Of a stretch of DNA of 64,000 nucleotides, positions 25,228 through 34,252 are shown one piece after another. The position numbers and the translations under genes are program-made. Source of the stretch: Rhodospirillaceae bacterium (GTDB lineage: Bacteria > Pseudomonadota > Alphaproteobacteria > GCA-2731375); contig JABIWH010000032.1 of assembly GCA_018701215.1 (NCBI GenBank), positions 1-64,000 of the forward strand. The letters run 5' to 3'. Under the pieces are notes generated by a model that saw nothing but the letters and a program-made list of their open reading frames with translations, was not told the DNA's origin and ran no database searches. Each line of letters begins with the position of its first letter. Within the stretch, counting starts at the first letter, position 1.

Positions 25228-26757
25228 TTAAAAAGTTGTGGGCCAGGTTGCCAGGCGATGTTTTCCAATGCCACCCGTTGGCCGGCGCCGGTGAACCTCC
25301 AGCATGCGGGCCAACCAATCGCGGGTTTCACGCGGATCAAGCACGGTCTGGGCCCGGTAGCAGGCCGCCAAATCATAGCCGGAACTATCCTGCATGACCT
25401 TGGCCATCAGCTCGCGATAGCGCTCCGGTTCGTCTTCCTCACGCACCCGGTAAACCACATTGATGGCCGCGTTGGGGTCCATGAAGGAAATATCGGCGCT
25501 TACCCAGGCCGCCATATGGTCACAGACACCGGCACCCATGTTGAGGTGCGCCTGACCGTAACTCTTGCGCACGATTACCGACAGTTTCGGCACCGTGGCC
25601 ATTTGCAGGGCTTGGGTATAGTTCATGATCTTGCCCGGCAGGCGCAGTTTTTCGCCCGCCACGCCGACCAGAAAGCCCGGCGTATCAGCCAAGGTGATGA
25701 GGGGTACGTTGAAACTGTCGCAAAGTGCGATAAAGCTGATGGCCTTGTCACAGGCATCGGCATCCAGAGCCCCGCCCTTGAACTTCGGGTTCGGCGCGAT
25801 GACCCCGACGCTGCGCCCGTTTAGCCGCGCCAAACCGGTGGAGATATTGCGCGCGAAGCGGTCCTTGATGGGGAAATAACTGTCCCTATCGACGATCACG
25901 CGGACCACGTCGCGCATATCGTAGACCTTGCTGCGGCTTTCGGGCACCACCGACAACAGGGCATCCTGGTCCTGGGCGGCATCGGCGGCGGGTTCAAGTT
26001 CGGGCGGCACCTCGCCGCTGTGCGAAGGCAGATAGCTGAGGAAAGACTTTATGGCATCCAATGCCGCTTCATCGCTGTCAACGGCTAGGTCCACCTGGCC
26101 GGTGACGCCGGTCTGCATGCGCCAGCCGCCCAGATCCTCGGGGTCGGGATCTTCCGAAATCGCCACCGAGGTGACGTTGGCCGAGGACACCGCCATCACC
26201 GCGCCTTTTCGCATGACCACGAAATCAGAGGTCGCGGCCCGCCAGGTGCCGCCGCCATAACTCTGCCCCAACACGGCGGCGGCTCTGGGAATTTGCCGGT
26301 CATGGCTAAGATCGAAATATTCGCCGGTTTTATGGATTCCCGCCGCGCCCATGATATCGGGAATGCGGCCGCCGGAGCATTCGCAGAGCATGATCAAGGG
26401 CAAGCCGTTTTCGATCGCGGTTTGCCGGCTGTGGACCATTTTCAGGCCGGCAATTTCCGCACTTGATGCACCCATGGAGGTAAAATCCGCAGCATTGACC
26501 ACCGCCAACCTGCCATTGATGGTACCGGTACCGTCAACACTGCCGTCACCAGGCGCGCGGTCATGGTCTTCCTCTCGGGCAGGCAGGGCCAGCAGGCCCT
26601 GCTCCGTGAACGAGCCCGCATCGAACAAATAAGAGATCCGCTGCCGCACGTTCAAAACACCGGCATCGCGGAATTCCCGCAGGCGCCGGGGTGAGCCCAT
26701 GGCCAGCGCTTTTTCCCGCCGCGCCGCCAATTCACGCAATTGCTCTTCCATCGCCAT
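25228..26757 (-). CDS. acyl-CoA carboxylase carboxyltransferase (propionyl-CoA carboxylase beta type)
   Basis: The 509-residue protein has two crotonase-fold halves. The N half includes RISYLFDAGSFTE, VVNAADFTSMGAS and CECSGGRIPD. The C half includes YFPIKDRFARNISTGLARLNGR, GVIAPNPKFKGGALDADACDKA and LADTPGFLVG, the oxyanion-site glycine-rich motifs of biotin-dependent carboxyltransferases. The ATG at 26757 follows GGAG. No biotin carboxylase or biotin carrier gene lies beside it, so its partner is elsewhere. The acyl-CoA substrate is undetermined. Confidence 0.85.
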   Translation of the reverse strand: MAMEEQLRELAARREKALAMGSPRRLREFRDAGVLNVRQRISYLFDAGSFTEQGLLALPAREEDHDRAPGDGSVDGTGTINGRLAVVNAADFTSMGASSAEIAGLKMVHSRQTAIENGLPLIMLCECSGGRIPDIMGAAGIHKTGEYFDLSHDRQIPRAAAVLGQSYGGGTWRAATSDFVVMRKGAVMAVSSANVTSVAISEDPDPEDLGGWRMQTGVTGQVDLAVDSDEAALDAIKSFLSYLPSHSGEVPPELEPAADAAQDQDALLSVVPESRSKVYDMRDVVRVIVDRDSYFPIKDRFARNISTGLARLNGRSVGVIAPNPKFKGGALDADACDKAISFIALCDSFNVPLITLADTPGFLVGVAGEKLRLPGKIMNYTQALQMATVPKLSVIVRKSYGQAHLNMGAGVCDHMAAWVSADISFMDPNAAINVVYRVREEDEPERYRELMAKVMQDSSGYDLAACYRAQTVLDPRETRDWLARMLEVHRRRPTGGIGKHRLATWPTTF

Positions 26758-26906
26758 GCATATTCTCCACGCCAGACTGAATTTACCAATAACGTTATAG
26801 CATGGGCGACGGAAGCCAAACTGGGATGGCGCAATTTGGACAAGATCTCTATGATGCGGCCCACGAGAGTTGGACAACACAGTCAAAGTGACACGGGTAA
26901 AGCGAC

Positions 26907-27851
26907 ATGGGTAAAGTAACGGTCATCGGCGGCGCCGGGTTTTTAGGGCGCTATCTGGTCAAGCGGCTGGCGCAACAGGGATTGCAGGTCCGCGTCGCGG
27001 TGCGGGATCCCGAAGCAGCCAGTTTCCTTAAGCCCATGGGCGATGTCGGTCAGGTACAGCCGATCCAGGCCAATATCCGCAACCAAGCCTCGATCGCGCG
27101 CGCCGTCGCCGGTGCCGACGTGGTCATCAACCTGGCCGGCGTGATGTTTCCCGGCGGTGCGCAAAGTTTCCAGGCGGTACATGTTGATGGCGCCGAGACG
27201 GTGGCGCGCGCCGCCGCCGCAGCCGGCGTCGGCCGCCTGATCCACATTTCCGCCATTGGTGCCGATGCGGAGGCTGATAGTAAATATGCCCGCAGCAAGG
27301 CAACCGGCGAGGCCATGGTAAGGGCGGCCTATCCCGACGCCAGCATCGTTCGACCATCAACAATTTTCGGCGCGGAGGATCACTTTTTCAACTTGTTCGC
27401 CCGGCTGGCGACGCTGACCCCCGTAATGCCGCTGCTGGGCGGCGGCAACCGCTGTATGCAGCCGGTTTATGTGGGCGATGTGGCACAGGCCATTGCTGTC
27501 CTGGCGAGGGACGAGGCGCCCGCGGGCGGTACCTACGAGTTGGGCGGCCCCCAGGTTTTGAGCATGACCGAAATGATCGCCATGGTTTGCGAGCAGACCG
27601 GGCGCGACCGTCTGATGGTCTGGTATCCGTTCGCCCTGGCCAAGTTCTACGCCTTCTTCCTGCAATTGCTGCCCTGGCGGATCTTGACCATGGACCAGGT
27701 GGAAATGTTGAAGGTGGATAATGTCGCCAGTGGCGAACTGCCGGGCTTGGATGATTTAGGCGTGGCGCCCACCGCCTTGAACGCAGTGCTGCCGCGTTAT
27801 CTGTACCGTTACCGCAAGGCCGGGCGCCTGCCCTCGACCGAGCAGGTCTAA
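26907..27851 (+). CDS. NAD(P)-binding protein, complex I NDUFA9-like extended SDR
   Basis: The 314-residue Rossmann protein opens with VTVIGGAGFLGRYLVKRL, an atypical SDR nucleotide-binding motif. It continues with VVINLAGVMFPGG, HISAIGADAEADSKYARSKATGE (where the YxxxK active site appears as YARSK) and IVRPSTIFGAEDHFFN. This profile is that of the NDUFA9 accessory subunit family of complex I, common in alphaproteobacteria. Near the C terminus YPFALAKFYAFFLQLLP may contact membrane. It may assist complex I or quinone metabolism; no nuo genes are adjacent. Confidence 0.75.
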   Translation: MGKVTVIGGAGFLGRYLVKRLAQQGLQVRVAVRDPEAASFLKPMGDVGQVQPIQANIRNQASIARAVAGADVVINLAGVMFPGGAQSFQAVHVDGAETVARAAAAAGVGRLIHISAIGADAEADSKYARSKATGEAMVRAAYPDASIVRPSTIFGAEDHFFNLFARLATLTPVMPLLGGGNRCMQPVYVGDVAQAIAVLARDEAPAGGTYELGGPQVLSMTEMIAMVCEQTGRDRLMVWYPFALAKFYAFFLQLLPWRILTMDQVEMLKVDNVASGELPGLDDLGVAPTALNAVLPRYLYRYRKAGRLPSTEQV

Positions 27852-28723
27852 TCTTTCACCGGCGGCTCCAACTCGATTCCCAGGTGGTCCCGCAGGGCCT
27901 GGTAATAGTCAGGGTCGTCCAAGGCGCCCAGGGCGATGAAGTCTTCATCCTTCATGGCCGCACGGCGCGCCATTATTTCACTACCGAAACCAACTGGATA
28001 GCGCAGTTGCGGCTGCTCGGCCGATAACGCCTCGGCGATCACCTCGGCCACCGTTTCGGCGGGCGTCGCATTGGCGATACCTATATTGAAGAATCTGCCA
28101 TTGCGCCGCATAGCCGATTTGTAAGGCGAAGCACGGTCATAGTGGACCGGCGTATTTTCAAAGATCGCCGAGGCGATGACGCCCGGCTCGATAATTGCCA
28201 CGCGGATGCCCAGGGGCGCGACCTCCTGGGCCAACGCTTCGGAAAATGCCTCCATGGCGAATTTCGAGGCGCAATAGGCGCCTTGATTGGCCCAGGCAAG
28301 GCGTCCCACCAATGATGAAATATTGACGATGGCACCGCGCCCATGCGCGCACATGCTGGGTAGAACGGCCTGGGTCAGCTTGACCGGGCCCCAGTAATTG
28401 GCCTCGAACATGGCCCTGTGTTCATCCTCCGGGTAGGTTTCGATGGGCGATGACGAGGACAAACCGGCATTGTTGACCAGAACATCGATCCGTCCTTCTG
28501 CCGCGATGATCCGCTGCACACAGGACAGCATGGATTGATTGTCCGAGACGTCCAGGGTTTCGATCACCAGCGGCAGATTTTCCGCCGCCGCCCTCTCACG
28601 TAACGGTCCGGCCTTGGCAGCATTGCGCATGCTGGCATAGACCTTGTAGCCCAGGCGCGCCAGATGCAACGCCGTGGCATGGCCGATGCCGGTGGAGGTG
28701 CCGGTAATCAGGCAGATTTCCAT
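27848..28723 (-). CDS. short-chain dehydrogenase/reductase
   Basis: A classical SDR of 291 residues with cofactor motif LITGTSTGIGHATALHL, LVNNAGLSSS, catalytic serine in IVNISSLVGRLAW and YCASKFAMEAF (Tyr-x3-Lys). The basic patch after strand 2 (ASMRN) hints at NADPH. The substrate is unknown. It is convergent with the NDUFA9-like gene, overlapping by four bases, and lies just downstream of uppP on the same strand. Confidence 0.87.
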   Translation of the reverse strand: MEICLITGTSTGIGHATALHLARLGYKVYASMRNAAKAGPLRERAAAENLPLVIETLDVSDNQSMLSCVQRIIAAEGRIDVLVNNAGLSSSSPIETYPEDEHRAMFEANYWGPVKLTQAVLPSMCAHGRGAIVNISSLVGRLAWANQGAYCASKFAMEAFSEALAQEVAPLGIRVAIIEPGVIASAIFENTPVHYDRASPYKSAMRRNGRFFNIGIANATPAETVAEVIAEALSAEQPQLRYPVGFGSEIMARRAAMKDEDFIALGALDDPDYYQALRDHLGIELEPPVKD

Positions 28724-28744
28724 GCTCCATGCTCCTTCGCTTTG

Positions 28745-29545
28745 TCAGGCGTAAAGCCAATATAGCAGCCCTGCGCCGAGAGCCAGACGATAGATCACGA
28801 ACGGCGTATAAGAGGCATGGCGCAGCCAGCGCATCATCAGGGCCACCGCCAACAACGCCGTCAGAAAGGCCAAAGCGGCGGCAACAAGTGCATCCAGGCC
28901 CAGGCTCAGCTGTCCGCCTTGCACCACCCCAAAGCCGGCATAGCCGGCCGCCGCCAGAATTATCGGCATCGACAACAGTAACGAGATCCGTGCCGCGTCG
29001 ACCCGCTCGAAACCCAGGGCCCGCGCCGCCGTGATGGTGATGCCGGAACGCGAGGTGCCGGGGATCAACGCCAGGATCTGGGCCAGGCCGATCAGCAGAA
29101 CGGCGGCAAATCCCAGTTGCTCCATGCTGTTGATCCGCAGACAGGTTCGGTCCACGGCCCACAGCAACAAACCGAACAATACGGTGGTCCAGGCAATAAT
29201 CAGGGGTGAGCGGAGAACTTCCATGAATCCCTGGCTGGCCAAAAGGTAACCGGCCGCCAATGCGGGCAAGGTGCCGGCCATGACCAACAAGAACAGCCTG
29301 GCGCCCGCATCGGGGCGTCCCAGCAACAGGGATAGCAGGCCCATGGCCATAACCGCCACGTCCTTGCGGAAATACAGCATGACCGCGCCCAAGGTCCCCA
29401 GATGTACGGCGATATCGATGGTTGGTCCCTGGTCGGGCCAATCGCCGGCCAAGGGTACCAGGATCAAATGGGCCGAAGACGAGATCGGCAAAAACTCGGT
29501 CAGGCCCTGGACCATGGCAACAACGATCAAGTGCAGCAAACTCAC
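28745..29545 (-). CDS. uppP: undecaprenyl-diphosphatase UppP (BacA)
   Basis: The 266-residue inner-membrane enzyme recycles undecaprenyl pyrophosphate to the monophosphate lipid carrier for peptidoglycan and O-antigen. It contains the active-site signature VQGLTEFLPISSSAHLILV near the N terminus and the second PGTSRSGITITAAR motif, plus about eight helices. I chose the GTG at 29545 because GGAG lies six bases upstream and the length matches E. coli (273); a longer frame reaches 29605. Confidence 0.93.
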   Translation of the reverse strand: MSLLHLIVVAMVQGLTEFLPISSSAHLILVPLAGDWPDQGPTIDIAVHLGTLGAVMLYFRKDVAVMAMGLLSLLLGRPDAGARLFLLVMAGTLPALAAGYLLASQGFMEVLRSPLIIAWTTVLFGLLLWAVDRTCLRINSMEQLGFAAVLLIGLAQILALIPGTSRSGITITAARALGFERVDAARISLLLSMPIILAAAGYAGFGVVQGGQLSLGLDALVAAALAFLTALLAVALMMRWLRHASYTPFVIYRLALGAGLLYWLYA

Positions 29546-29676
29546 ATAAAACTCCAGTCCCGCCCCATTTATATCCGCTGATTCGCGACCCGCACACAGT
29601 GCCACACCGCGCCTGCTTTTACATCAAGCGCTGGTTCCGGATAGCCTCGCCGCCTGACCCGGCCTAAAAGAGTGAT

Positions 29677-30390
29677 ATGAGACATTCAATGACAGAGCGC
29701 TTGGCTGGCCTGGACTGGCAGCAAATCGCGGCGCGGATAGAAAGCGGCGGCTACGCCCGGACCGCGCCGCTGCTGGGTGCCGACGAGTGTGCCGGATTGG
29801 TCGACCTCTATGGCGAAGATCAGAATTTTCGCAATACCATCGAGATGGCCCGCCATCGTTTTGGCGAGGGCCAATACCGCTATTTTGACAATCCATTGCC
29901 TGATCCGGTCGCCGAACTGCGGCAGGGGCTTTATCGCCATCTAGCCCCCATTGCCAACGAAATGGCCGCCAATTTGCCCGGTGATAGGCATTATCCGCCC
30001 ACGTTGGCGGCCTATCGCAAGATTTGCCACGCGGCGGGTCAGACAAAACCGACGCCGCTGCTGCTGCGTTACGAGGCGGGCGGCTACAATCGCCTGCATC
30101 AGGATCTTTACGGCGGCGAGCTGTTTCCCCTACAGGCGGTCATCCTGTTGAGCCGGCCCGGTATCGATTTCACCGGCGGCGAGTTCTTGTTGGTGGAGCA
30201 ACAGCCCCGCGCCCAATCCATTGGCCAGGCAGTCACGCCCGAACAAGGCGAAATGGTGATCTTTCCGGTCCGCGAACGACCAATTCAAGGTAAGCGCGGC
30301 TATTTCCGCGCGCCCATGCGCCATGGCGTCAGCCGCCTGCACACCGGCCGGCGCTTTACCCTGGGCATAATTTTCCACGACGCGGAATAG
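29677..30390 (+). CDS. 2-oxoglutarate/Fe(II)-dependent dioxygenase
   Basis: A double-stranded beta-helix enzyme of 237 residues. The iron triad is visible: His141-x-Asp143 in YNRLHQDLYGG and His216 in MRHGVSRL. The 2-oxoglutarate-binding Arg is nearby in TGRRFTLGIIFH (about 225-226). It resembles prolyl 4-hydroxylase-type or 2OG-FeII_Oxy_2 hydroxylases that act on small molecules, nucleic acids or proteins; the substrate is unknown. Two ATG codons (29677, 29689) are possible. It ends 163 bases before the selenoprotein gene. Confidence 0.82.
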   Translation: MRHSMTERLAGLDWQQIAARIESGGYARTAPLLGADECAGLVDLYGEDQNFRNTIEMARHRFGEGQYRYFDNPLPDPVAELRQGLYRHLAPIANEMAANLPGDRHYPPTLAAYRKICHAAGQTKPTPLLLRYEAGGYNRLHQDLYGGELFPLQAVILLSRPGIDFTGGEFLLVEQQPRAQSIGQAVTPEQGEMVIFPVRERPIQGKRGYFRAPMRHGVSRLHTGRRFTLGIIFHDAE

Positions 30391-30553
30391 GCCGGAAGAG
30401 ACGAAGCGAAAGGCCGCATACCCTAAAAAAGGGCCCCATCCCATGAGCACGAGGCACGGCTAGCCGCCCAGACAGAGGGCGGTATCATGCCGCTGCGCTG
30501 GCGGCTATACTCAAGACGGAGCCTGATCCCGCGCGGCAATGGAGAAAGCAGCA

Positions 30554-31174
30554 ATGGCAGAACCTACCGTATTGGAAATATTCACCGATTACGTTTGACC
30601 GTGGTGTTATCTCAGTACCGGGCGTATTGAAAAACTGAAGCGGAATTTCAACATTGAAGCGAAGTGGGTGCATTTTCCCCTGCATCCCGAAACGCCCCAG
30701 GAAGGCCGCAGCCTGGAAGACTTGTTCGCGGGCCGGGGCGTCGATCTGGATGGCATGTATACCCGCATGAAAGGCCTGATGGACGAAGAAGATCTGCCCT
30801 ATAGCCACCGTACCCACACCTACAACAGCCGCCTGGCCCAGGAGCTGGGCAAATGGGCCGATACCCAACCGGGGGGCGAGGCCATTCATGACGCCCTGTA
30901 TCGGGCTTATTTTGTCGATGGCGTGAACGTCGGCGATGTGGAAGCATTGTTGAAAGTGGCGGCGGCGGTCGGTCTGGACGTCGAGGCCGCGCGGGAGGTT
31001 CTTGAATCCCGCAGCTTCTCGGATGCGGTGGACGAGGATTGGGCGAAATCCCGGCAATATGGCGTCACCGGCGTACCCACCTTCGTCGCCGGGCGGCAGG
31101 GCGTGGTCGGGGCGCAGCCCTACGAGGCCCTGGAACAGTTGTTGGAGCAGGCCGGGGTCGAGCGGAAAGGTTAA
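30554..31174 (+). CDS. DsbA/FrnE-family selenoprotein, in-frame UGA decoded as selenocysteine
   Basis: Reading through a TGA at 30596-30598 (codon 15), this is a complete 206-residue DsbA/FrnE-type thioredoxin-fold protein. It starts MAEPTVLEIFTDYV, then U-P-W-C (15-18), where family members have C-P-W-C. It ends with cis-proline loop QYGVTGVPTFVAG (Pro175). The ATG at 30554 follows GGAGA at optimal distance, so translation starts before the UGA. A stem-loop resembling a bacterial SECIS follows the UGA. Homology continues on both sides of the UGA in one frame, arguing against a decayed gene. It is probably a redox enzyme with higher nucleophilicity than its Cys form. Decoding requires SelA, SelB, SelC and SelD, none of which is in this window. 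Confidence 0.85.
30596..30630 (+). promoter_or_regulatory. candidate bacterial SECIS element, including the UGA codon
   Basis: Thirteen bases after the UGA (30596-30598), UCAGUAC (30612-30618) and GUAUUGA (30624-30630) form seven base pairs with one G-U. They close a five-base loop CGGGC (30619-30623). The loop starts 20 bases after the UGA and has a G in its second position, both as described for bacterial SECIS elements (short stem, loop 16-37 bases downstream, early loop G). Confidence 0.65.
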
Positions 31175-31202
31175 CCGACGCCGGCGCCTTTCCGGCGCCC
31201 CT

Positions 31203-31949
31203 TCAATGCACGGAATCGTCGCCGTGCGGTGCCGTCGGTTGCGCATCCGCCGCGACCCAGAGACCGGTTTGCGTAAAGCCGGGTTCGGCCAGGCGGATCA
31301 TGGTTTCGGCAACATGTTCGGGTGGGGGCAGATGATCCGGGTTTTCGCCGGGAAAAGCAGCCGCCCGCATGTCGGACCGGGTTGGGCCGGGATTGACGAT
31401 ATTGACCCGCACGGCTGTGTTGTGGGTCTCCTTGGCATAGATCTGGGCAATGGCATCCAGCGCCGCCTTGGTCGAGGCGTACAGCGCCCAATAGGGCGGC
31501 AAGGACTGCGCCGCGCCCGAGCTGAGAAAGATCGCCCGGCCGGCATCGGACTGCCGTAATAGGGCATCCATGGAACGGATCAGACGATAGTTGGCGGTGA
31601 CATTCAAATCGTAGGCGCGCTGCCAGACGTCGGGGCGGATATGGCCCACCGGCGACAGATCTCCCAGAATAGCGGCGCTGCCAACCAGAATGTCCAGCTT
31701 GCCCCAGCGTTTAAAGATCTGCCCGCCTAAATCATCGATGGCGCCAAAATCGCCCAGGTCCATGGGCACCAGCGTGGCGCTGCCGCCCTTCGACCTGATG
31801 TCGTCGTCCACTTCCTCCAGCGCGCCGGTGGTCCGCGCCACCAGGATGACATGAGCGCCTTCGGCGGCGTAGGCCTTGGCGACGGCGGCGCCGATCCCGC
31901 GGGAAGCCCCCGTGATCAGGGCGAGACGGTCTTTCAAACGCTGGCTCAT
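31203..31949 (-). CDS. short-chain dehydrogenase/reductase
   Basis: A 248-residue classical SDR: LALITGASRGIGAAVAKAYA, VARTTG after strand 2, LVGSAAILGDL in place of the usual NNAG, the catalytic-serine strand AIFLSSGAAQS and YASTKAALDA. The asparagine of the NNAG motif is replaced (VGSAA), which occurs in some SDRs. The ATG at 31949 (MSQRLKDRLAL) is preferred; an upstream frame overlaps purF. It lies 30 bases downstream of purF, a common alphaproteobacterial neighbour pair. Confidence 0.87.
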   Translation of the reverse strand: MSQRLKDRLALITGASRGIGAAVAKAYAAEGAHVILVARTTGALEEVDDDIRSKGGSATLVPMDLGDFGAIDDLGGQIFKRWGKLDILVGSAAILGDLSPVGHIRPDVWQRAYDLNVTANYRLIRSMDALLRQSDAGRAIFLSSGAAQSLPPYWALYASTKAALDAIAQIYAKETHNTAVRVNIVNPGPTRSDMRAAAFPGENPDHLPPPEHVAETMIRLAEPGFTQTGLWVAADAQPTAPHGDDSVH

Positions 31950-31978
31950 CGCCCTACCCCGCCCATTCCGCCGGCCCT

Positions 31979-33526
31979 TCAACCATGTTCGGCCAACAGC
32001 GACAATTGCGCCGGCGACCGGCCCTGCGCCAGATCAACCAACGACACGGGATACTCGTCGGTAAAGCAGGCATCGCAATATTGCGGCTGCTCACCATCAC
32101 GGTCCACCCCGCCCACTGCCTGGTACAAGCCATTGATGGAGATAAAGGCCAGGCTGTCGACGCCGATTTGCCGCGCCATGGTTGCTACATCCATGTTGGC
32201 GGCCATCAACTCTTCCCGGCTGGGTGTATCGACGCCGTAATAGCAGGGATTGGCCGTGGGCGGCGAGGCAATACGCATGTGCACCTCGGTGGCACCGGCG
32301 TCGCGGACCATCTGCACGATCTTTTTCGAGGTGGTGCCGCGCACGATCGAATCATCCACCAGCACCACACGCCGGCCCTCGATTTCCGCCCGATTGGCGT
32401 TGTGCTTTAATTTGACGCCGAAGTTGCGGATGTTCTGGGACGGCTCAATAAAGGTTCGGCCCACATAATGGTTACGGATAATACCCAATTCGAAGGGCAC
32501 GCCGGCCTCTTCGGCATAGCCAATGGCGGCGGGCGTACCGGAATCCGGCACCGGGATGACCACGTCCGCCGGCACGGTGCTTTCCTTGGCCAGCGCCGCG
32601 CCAATGGCCTTGCGCACGGAATAGATGGAGCGGCCCTGGGAGATGCTGTCGGGTCTGGAAAAATAGACATACTCGAATATGCAGGGCCGTGACTTGGCGG
32701 GCGGAAATGGCATCAGGCTTTCAATGCCCTGGTGGCTGCAAATAATCACTTCGCCCGGCGCTACCTCGCGCACCAGTTCGGCGCCGATGATATCCAGGGC
32801 GCAACTTTCCGACACCAGGATCGGCGCCCCATCCAGCTGGCCCAACAGCAACGGACGCACGCCCATGGGATCGCGCACGCCGATCAACCGATCCTCGGTC
32901 ATGGCAACCAGGCTGTAGGCGCCGACCACGGATTTCAAGGCATCAATGATGCGATCGATCAGGTCATGATAGCTCGAGGTGGCGATCAGGTGGATGATCA
33001 CCTCCGTATCCATGGTCGATTGAAAGATACAGCCGCGCTTGACCAGTTCGCTGCGCAAGGTGCCGGCGTTGGTCAGATTGCCGTTATGGCCGATGGCGAA
33101 GCCGCCTGTTTGCAATTCCGCGAACAGCGGCTGGACGTTGCGCAACACGGTATCGCCCGTGGTGGCATAGCGGTTATGCCCCAGGGCCACGTCGCCCGGC
33201 AGCCGGCTGATCACCGCTTCCGAGTTGAAGTTATCGCCCACATGGCCCAGGCTGCGGTGGGAATAGAATTGGCCGGCATCGTGGGTGACGATGCCGGCGG
33301 CTTCCTGGCCCCGGTGTTGCAGGGCATGCAGGCCCAGCACCGTGTGGGCGGCGGCATCGCTGCTGCCGAAAATGCCAAAGACGCCGCATTCTTCGTGGAA
33401 CTTGTCGCCATCTGCTGCAGGATGGGCGAATGGATGTGTGGTCAGATCCAAGGCAAGTTCCTTTGTGCGAACACCTGTGCGAACGCCGTCATCTTGATCG
33501 AAATCTTCTGGGGAGCGCTGGGTCAA
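31979..33526 (-). CDS. purF: amidophosphoribosyltransferase
   Basis: PurF catalyses the first committed step of purine synthesis, moving glutamine amide nitrogen to PRPP. The N-terminal glutaminase begins after a propeptide at the nucleophile Cys in EECGVFGIFG (about residue 47). The PRPP-binding type I PRTase motif is VVLVDDSIVRGTTS. The start is uncertain: a TTG at 33526 overlaps the cvpA stop (TTGA), and no ATG precedes the catalytic Cys. The propeptide would be about 46 residues, longer than the short propeptides of characterised enzymes. Confidence 0.94.
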   Translation of the reverse strand: MTQRSPEDFDQDDGVRTGVRTKELALDLTTHPFAHPAADGDKFHEECGVFGIFGSSDAAAHTVLGLHALQHRGQEAAGIVTHDAGQFYSHRSLGHVGDNFNSEAVISRLPGDVALGHNRYATTGDTVLRNVQPLFAELQTGGFAIGHNGNLTNAGTLRSELVKRGCIFQSTMDTEVIIHLIATSSYHDLIDRIIDALKSVVGAYSLVAMTEDRLIGVRDPMGVRPLLLGQLDGAPILVSESCALDIIGAELVREVAPGEVIICSHQGIESLMPFPPAKSRPCIFEYVYFSRPDSISQGRSIYSVRKAIGAALAKESTVPADVVIPVPDSGTPAAIGYAEEAGVPFELGIIRNHYVGRTFIEPSQNIRNFGVKLKHNANRAEIEGRRVVLVDDSIVRGTTSKKIVQMVRDAGATEVHMRIASPPTANPCYYGVDTPSREELMAANMDVATMARQIGVDSLAFISINGLYQAVGGVDRDGEQPQYCDACFTDEYPVSLVDLAQGRSPAQLSLLAEHG

Positions 33527-34245
33527 TTGTCCGTCCGGTTCTGGATAAGGCGGTTCATATCGTCGCGCGAGCCCGATGTATAACCGCTTTCGCGCTGTTT
33601 GTCAGCGTCGCTATTTGGGCTTTTATTCGCGCCGCCGATGGCACCTTTCAGCTGTTCCGCCGAACGGCCCGCGTTGATGGCATTGTCGAGAATAGAATCC
33701 AGGTTCTGGCCGCCGCCCCTGCCCAGATCGCCGATCCCGGCAAGACCGTCGCGGACATTTTCAGGCGCCAGGCCCGCCAGCATTTGGGCGCTGTATTCGA
33801 TGGCCGGCATGGCCCGTGCCTGGCGCAGCCAATCGGGCTGGTCCTTGGCCGGCAGGAATTGCAACAAAACTATGTAAGCCAGGGCAATCACCGCGGCACC
33901 ACGCAATAAACCAAACAAGAAACCGAGAGAACGGTCCAGAACGCCAATTTCACTGCGCTGTACCCGACGGGATATGGCCGACGATAGGAACGAAGCCGCG
34001 GTCAGCACGGCGACAAAGACAACCACCGTCGTGATGCTGCCGGCGATCAAGGGCTGGTCCACATACTTCTGCACCATGGGCTGCACATAGGGGAACAGTC
34101 CGATCGTGGCGACGGTCGCAACAATCCAGCCGCCTATGGACAGCACTTCCTTGACAAATCCGCGGCCCAGCGCCAGCAGGCCCGAGACCAGCAGGAGAAT
34201 CAGGACCACCAGATCCGTCACATTTATGGGTAAATCGCTTAACAT
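33523..34245 (-). CDS. cvpA: CvpA family membrane protein
   Basis: The 240-residue inner-membrane protein has about four N-terminal helices (VTDLVVLILLLVSGLLALGRGFVKEVLSIGGW is the family signature) and a disordered polar C-terminal tail after about residue 170. CvpA is needed for colicin V production in E. coli and for envelope homeostasis. It sits upstream of purF and overlaps its start by four bases, the widely conserved cvpA-purF pair. Confidence 0.92.
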   Translation of the reverse strand: MLSDLPINVTDLVVLILLLVSGLLALGRGFVKEVLSIGGWIVATVATIGLFPYVQPMVQKYVDQPLIAGSITTVVVFVAVLTAASFLSSAISRRVQRSEIGVLDRSLGFLFGLLRGAAVIALAYIVLLQFLPAKDQPDWLRQARAMPAIEYSAQMLAGLAPENVRDGLAGIGDLGRGGGQNLDSILDNAINAGRSAEQLKGAIGGANKSPNSDADKQRESGYTSGSRDDMNRLIQNRTDN

Positions 34246-34252
34246 GGCGGTT

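Noticed and set aside
30600..30618. Alternative SECIS hairpin GGUGUU/AGUACC immediately after the UGA
   Set aside because: Its loop (AUCUC) would begin only about 10 bases after the UGA, closer than usual for bacterial SECIS, and it includes two adjacent G-U pairs. The later 7-bp hairpin fits better.
30668..31174. A 168-residue gene starting at GTG 30668
   Set aside because: It lacks the CxxC motif and first beta strand of the DsbA/FrnE fold and has no Shine-Dalgarno; the better start is ATG 30554 with UGA readthrough.
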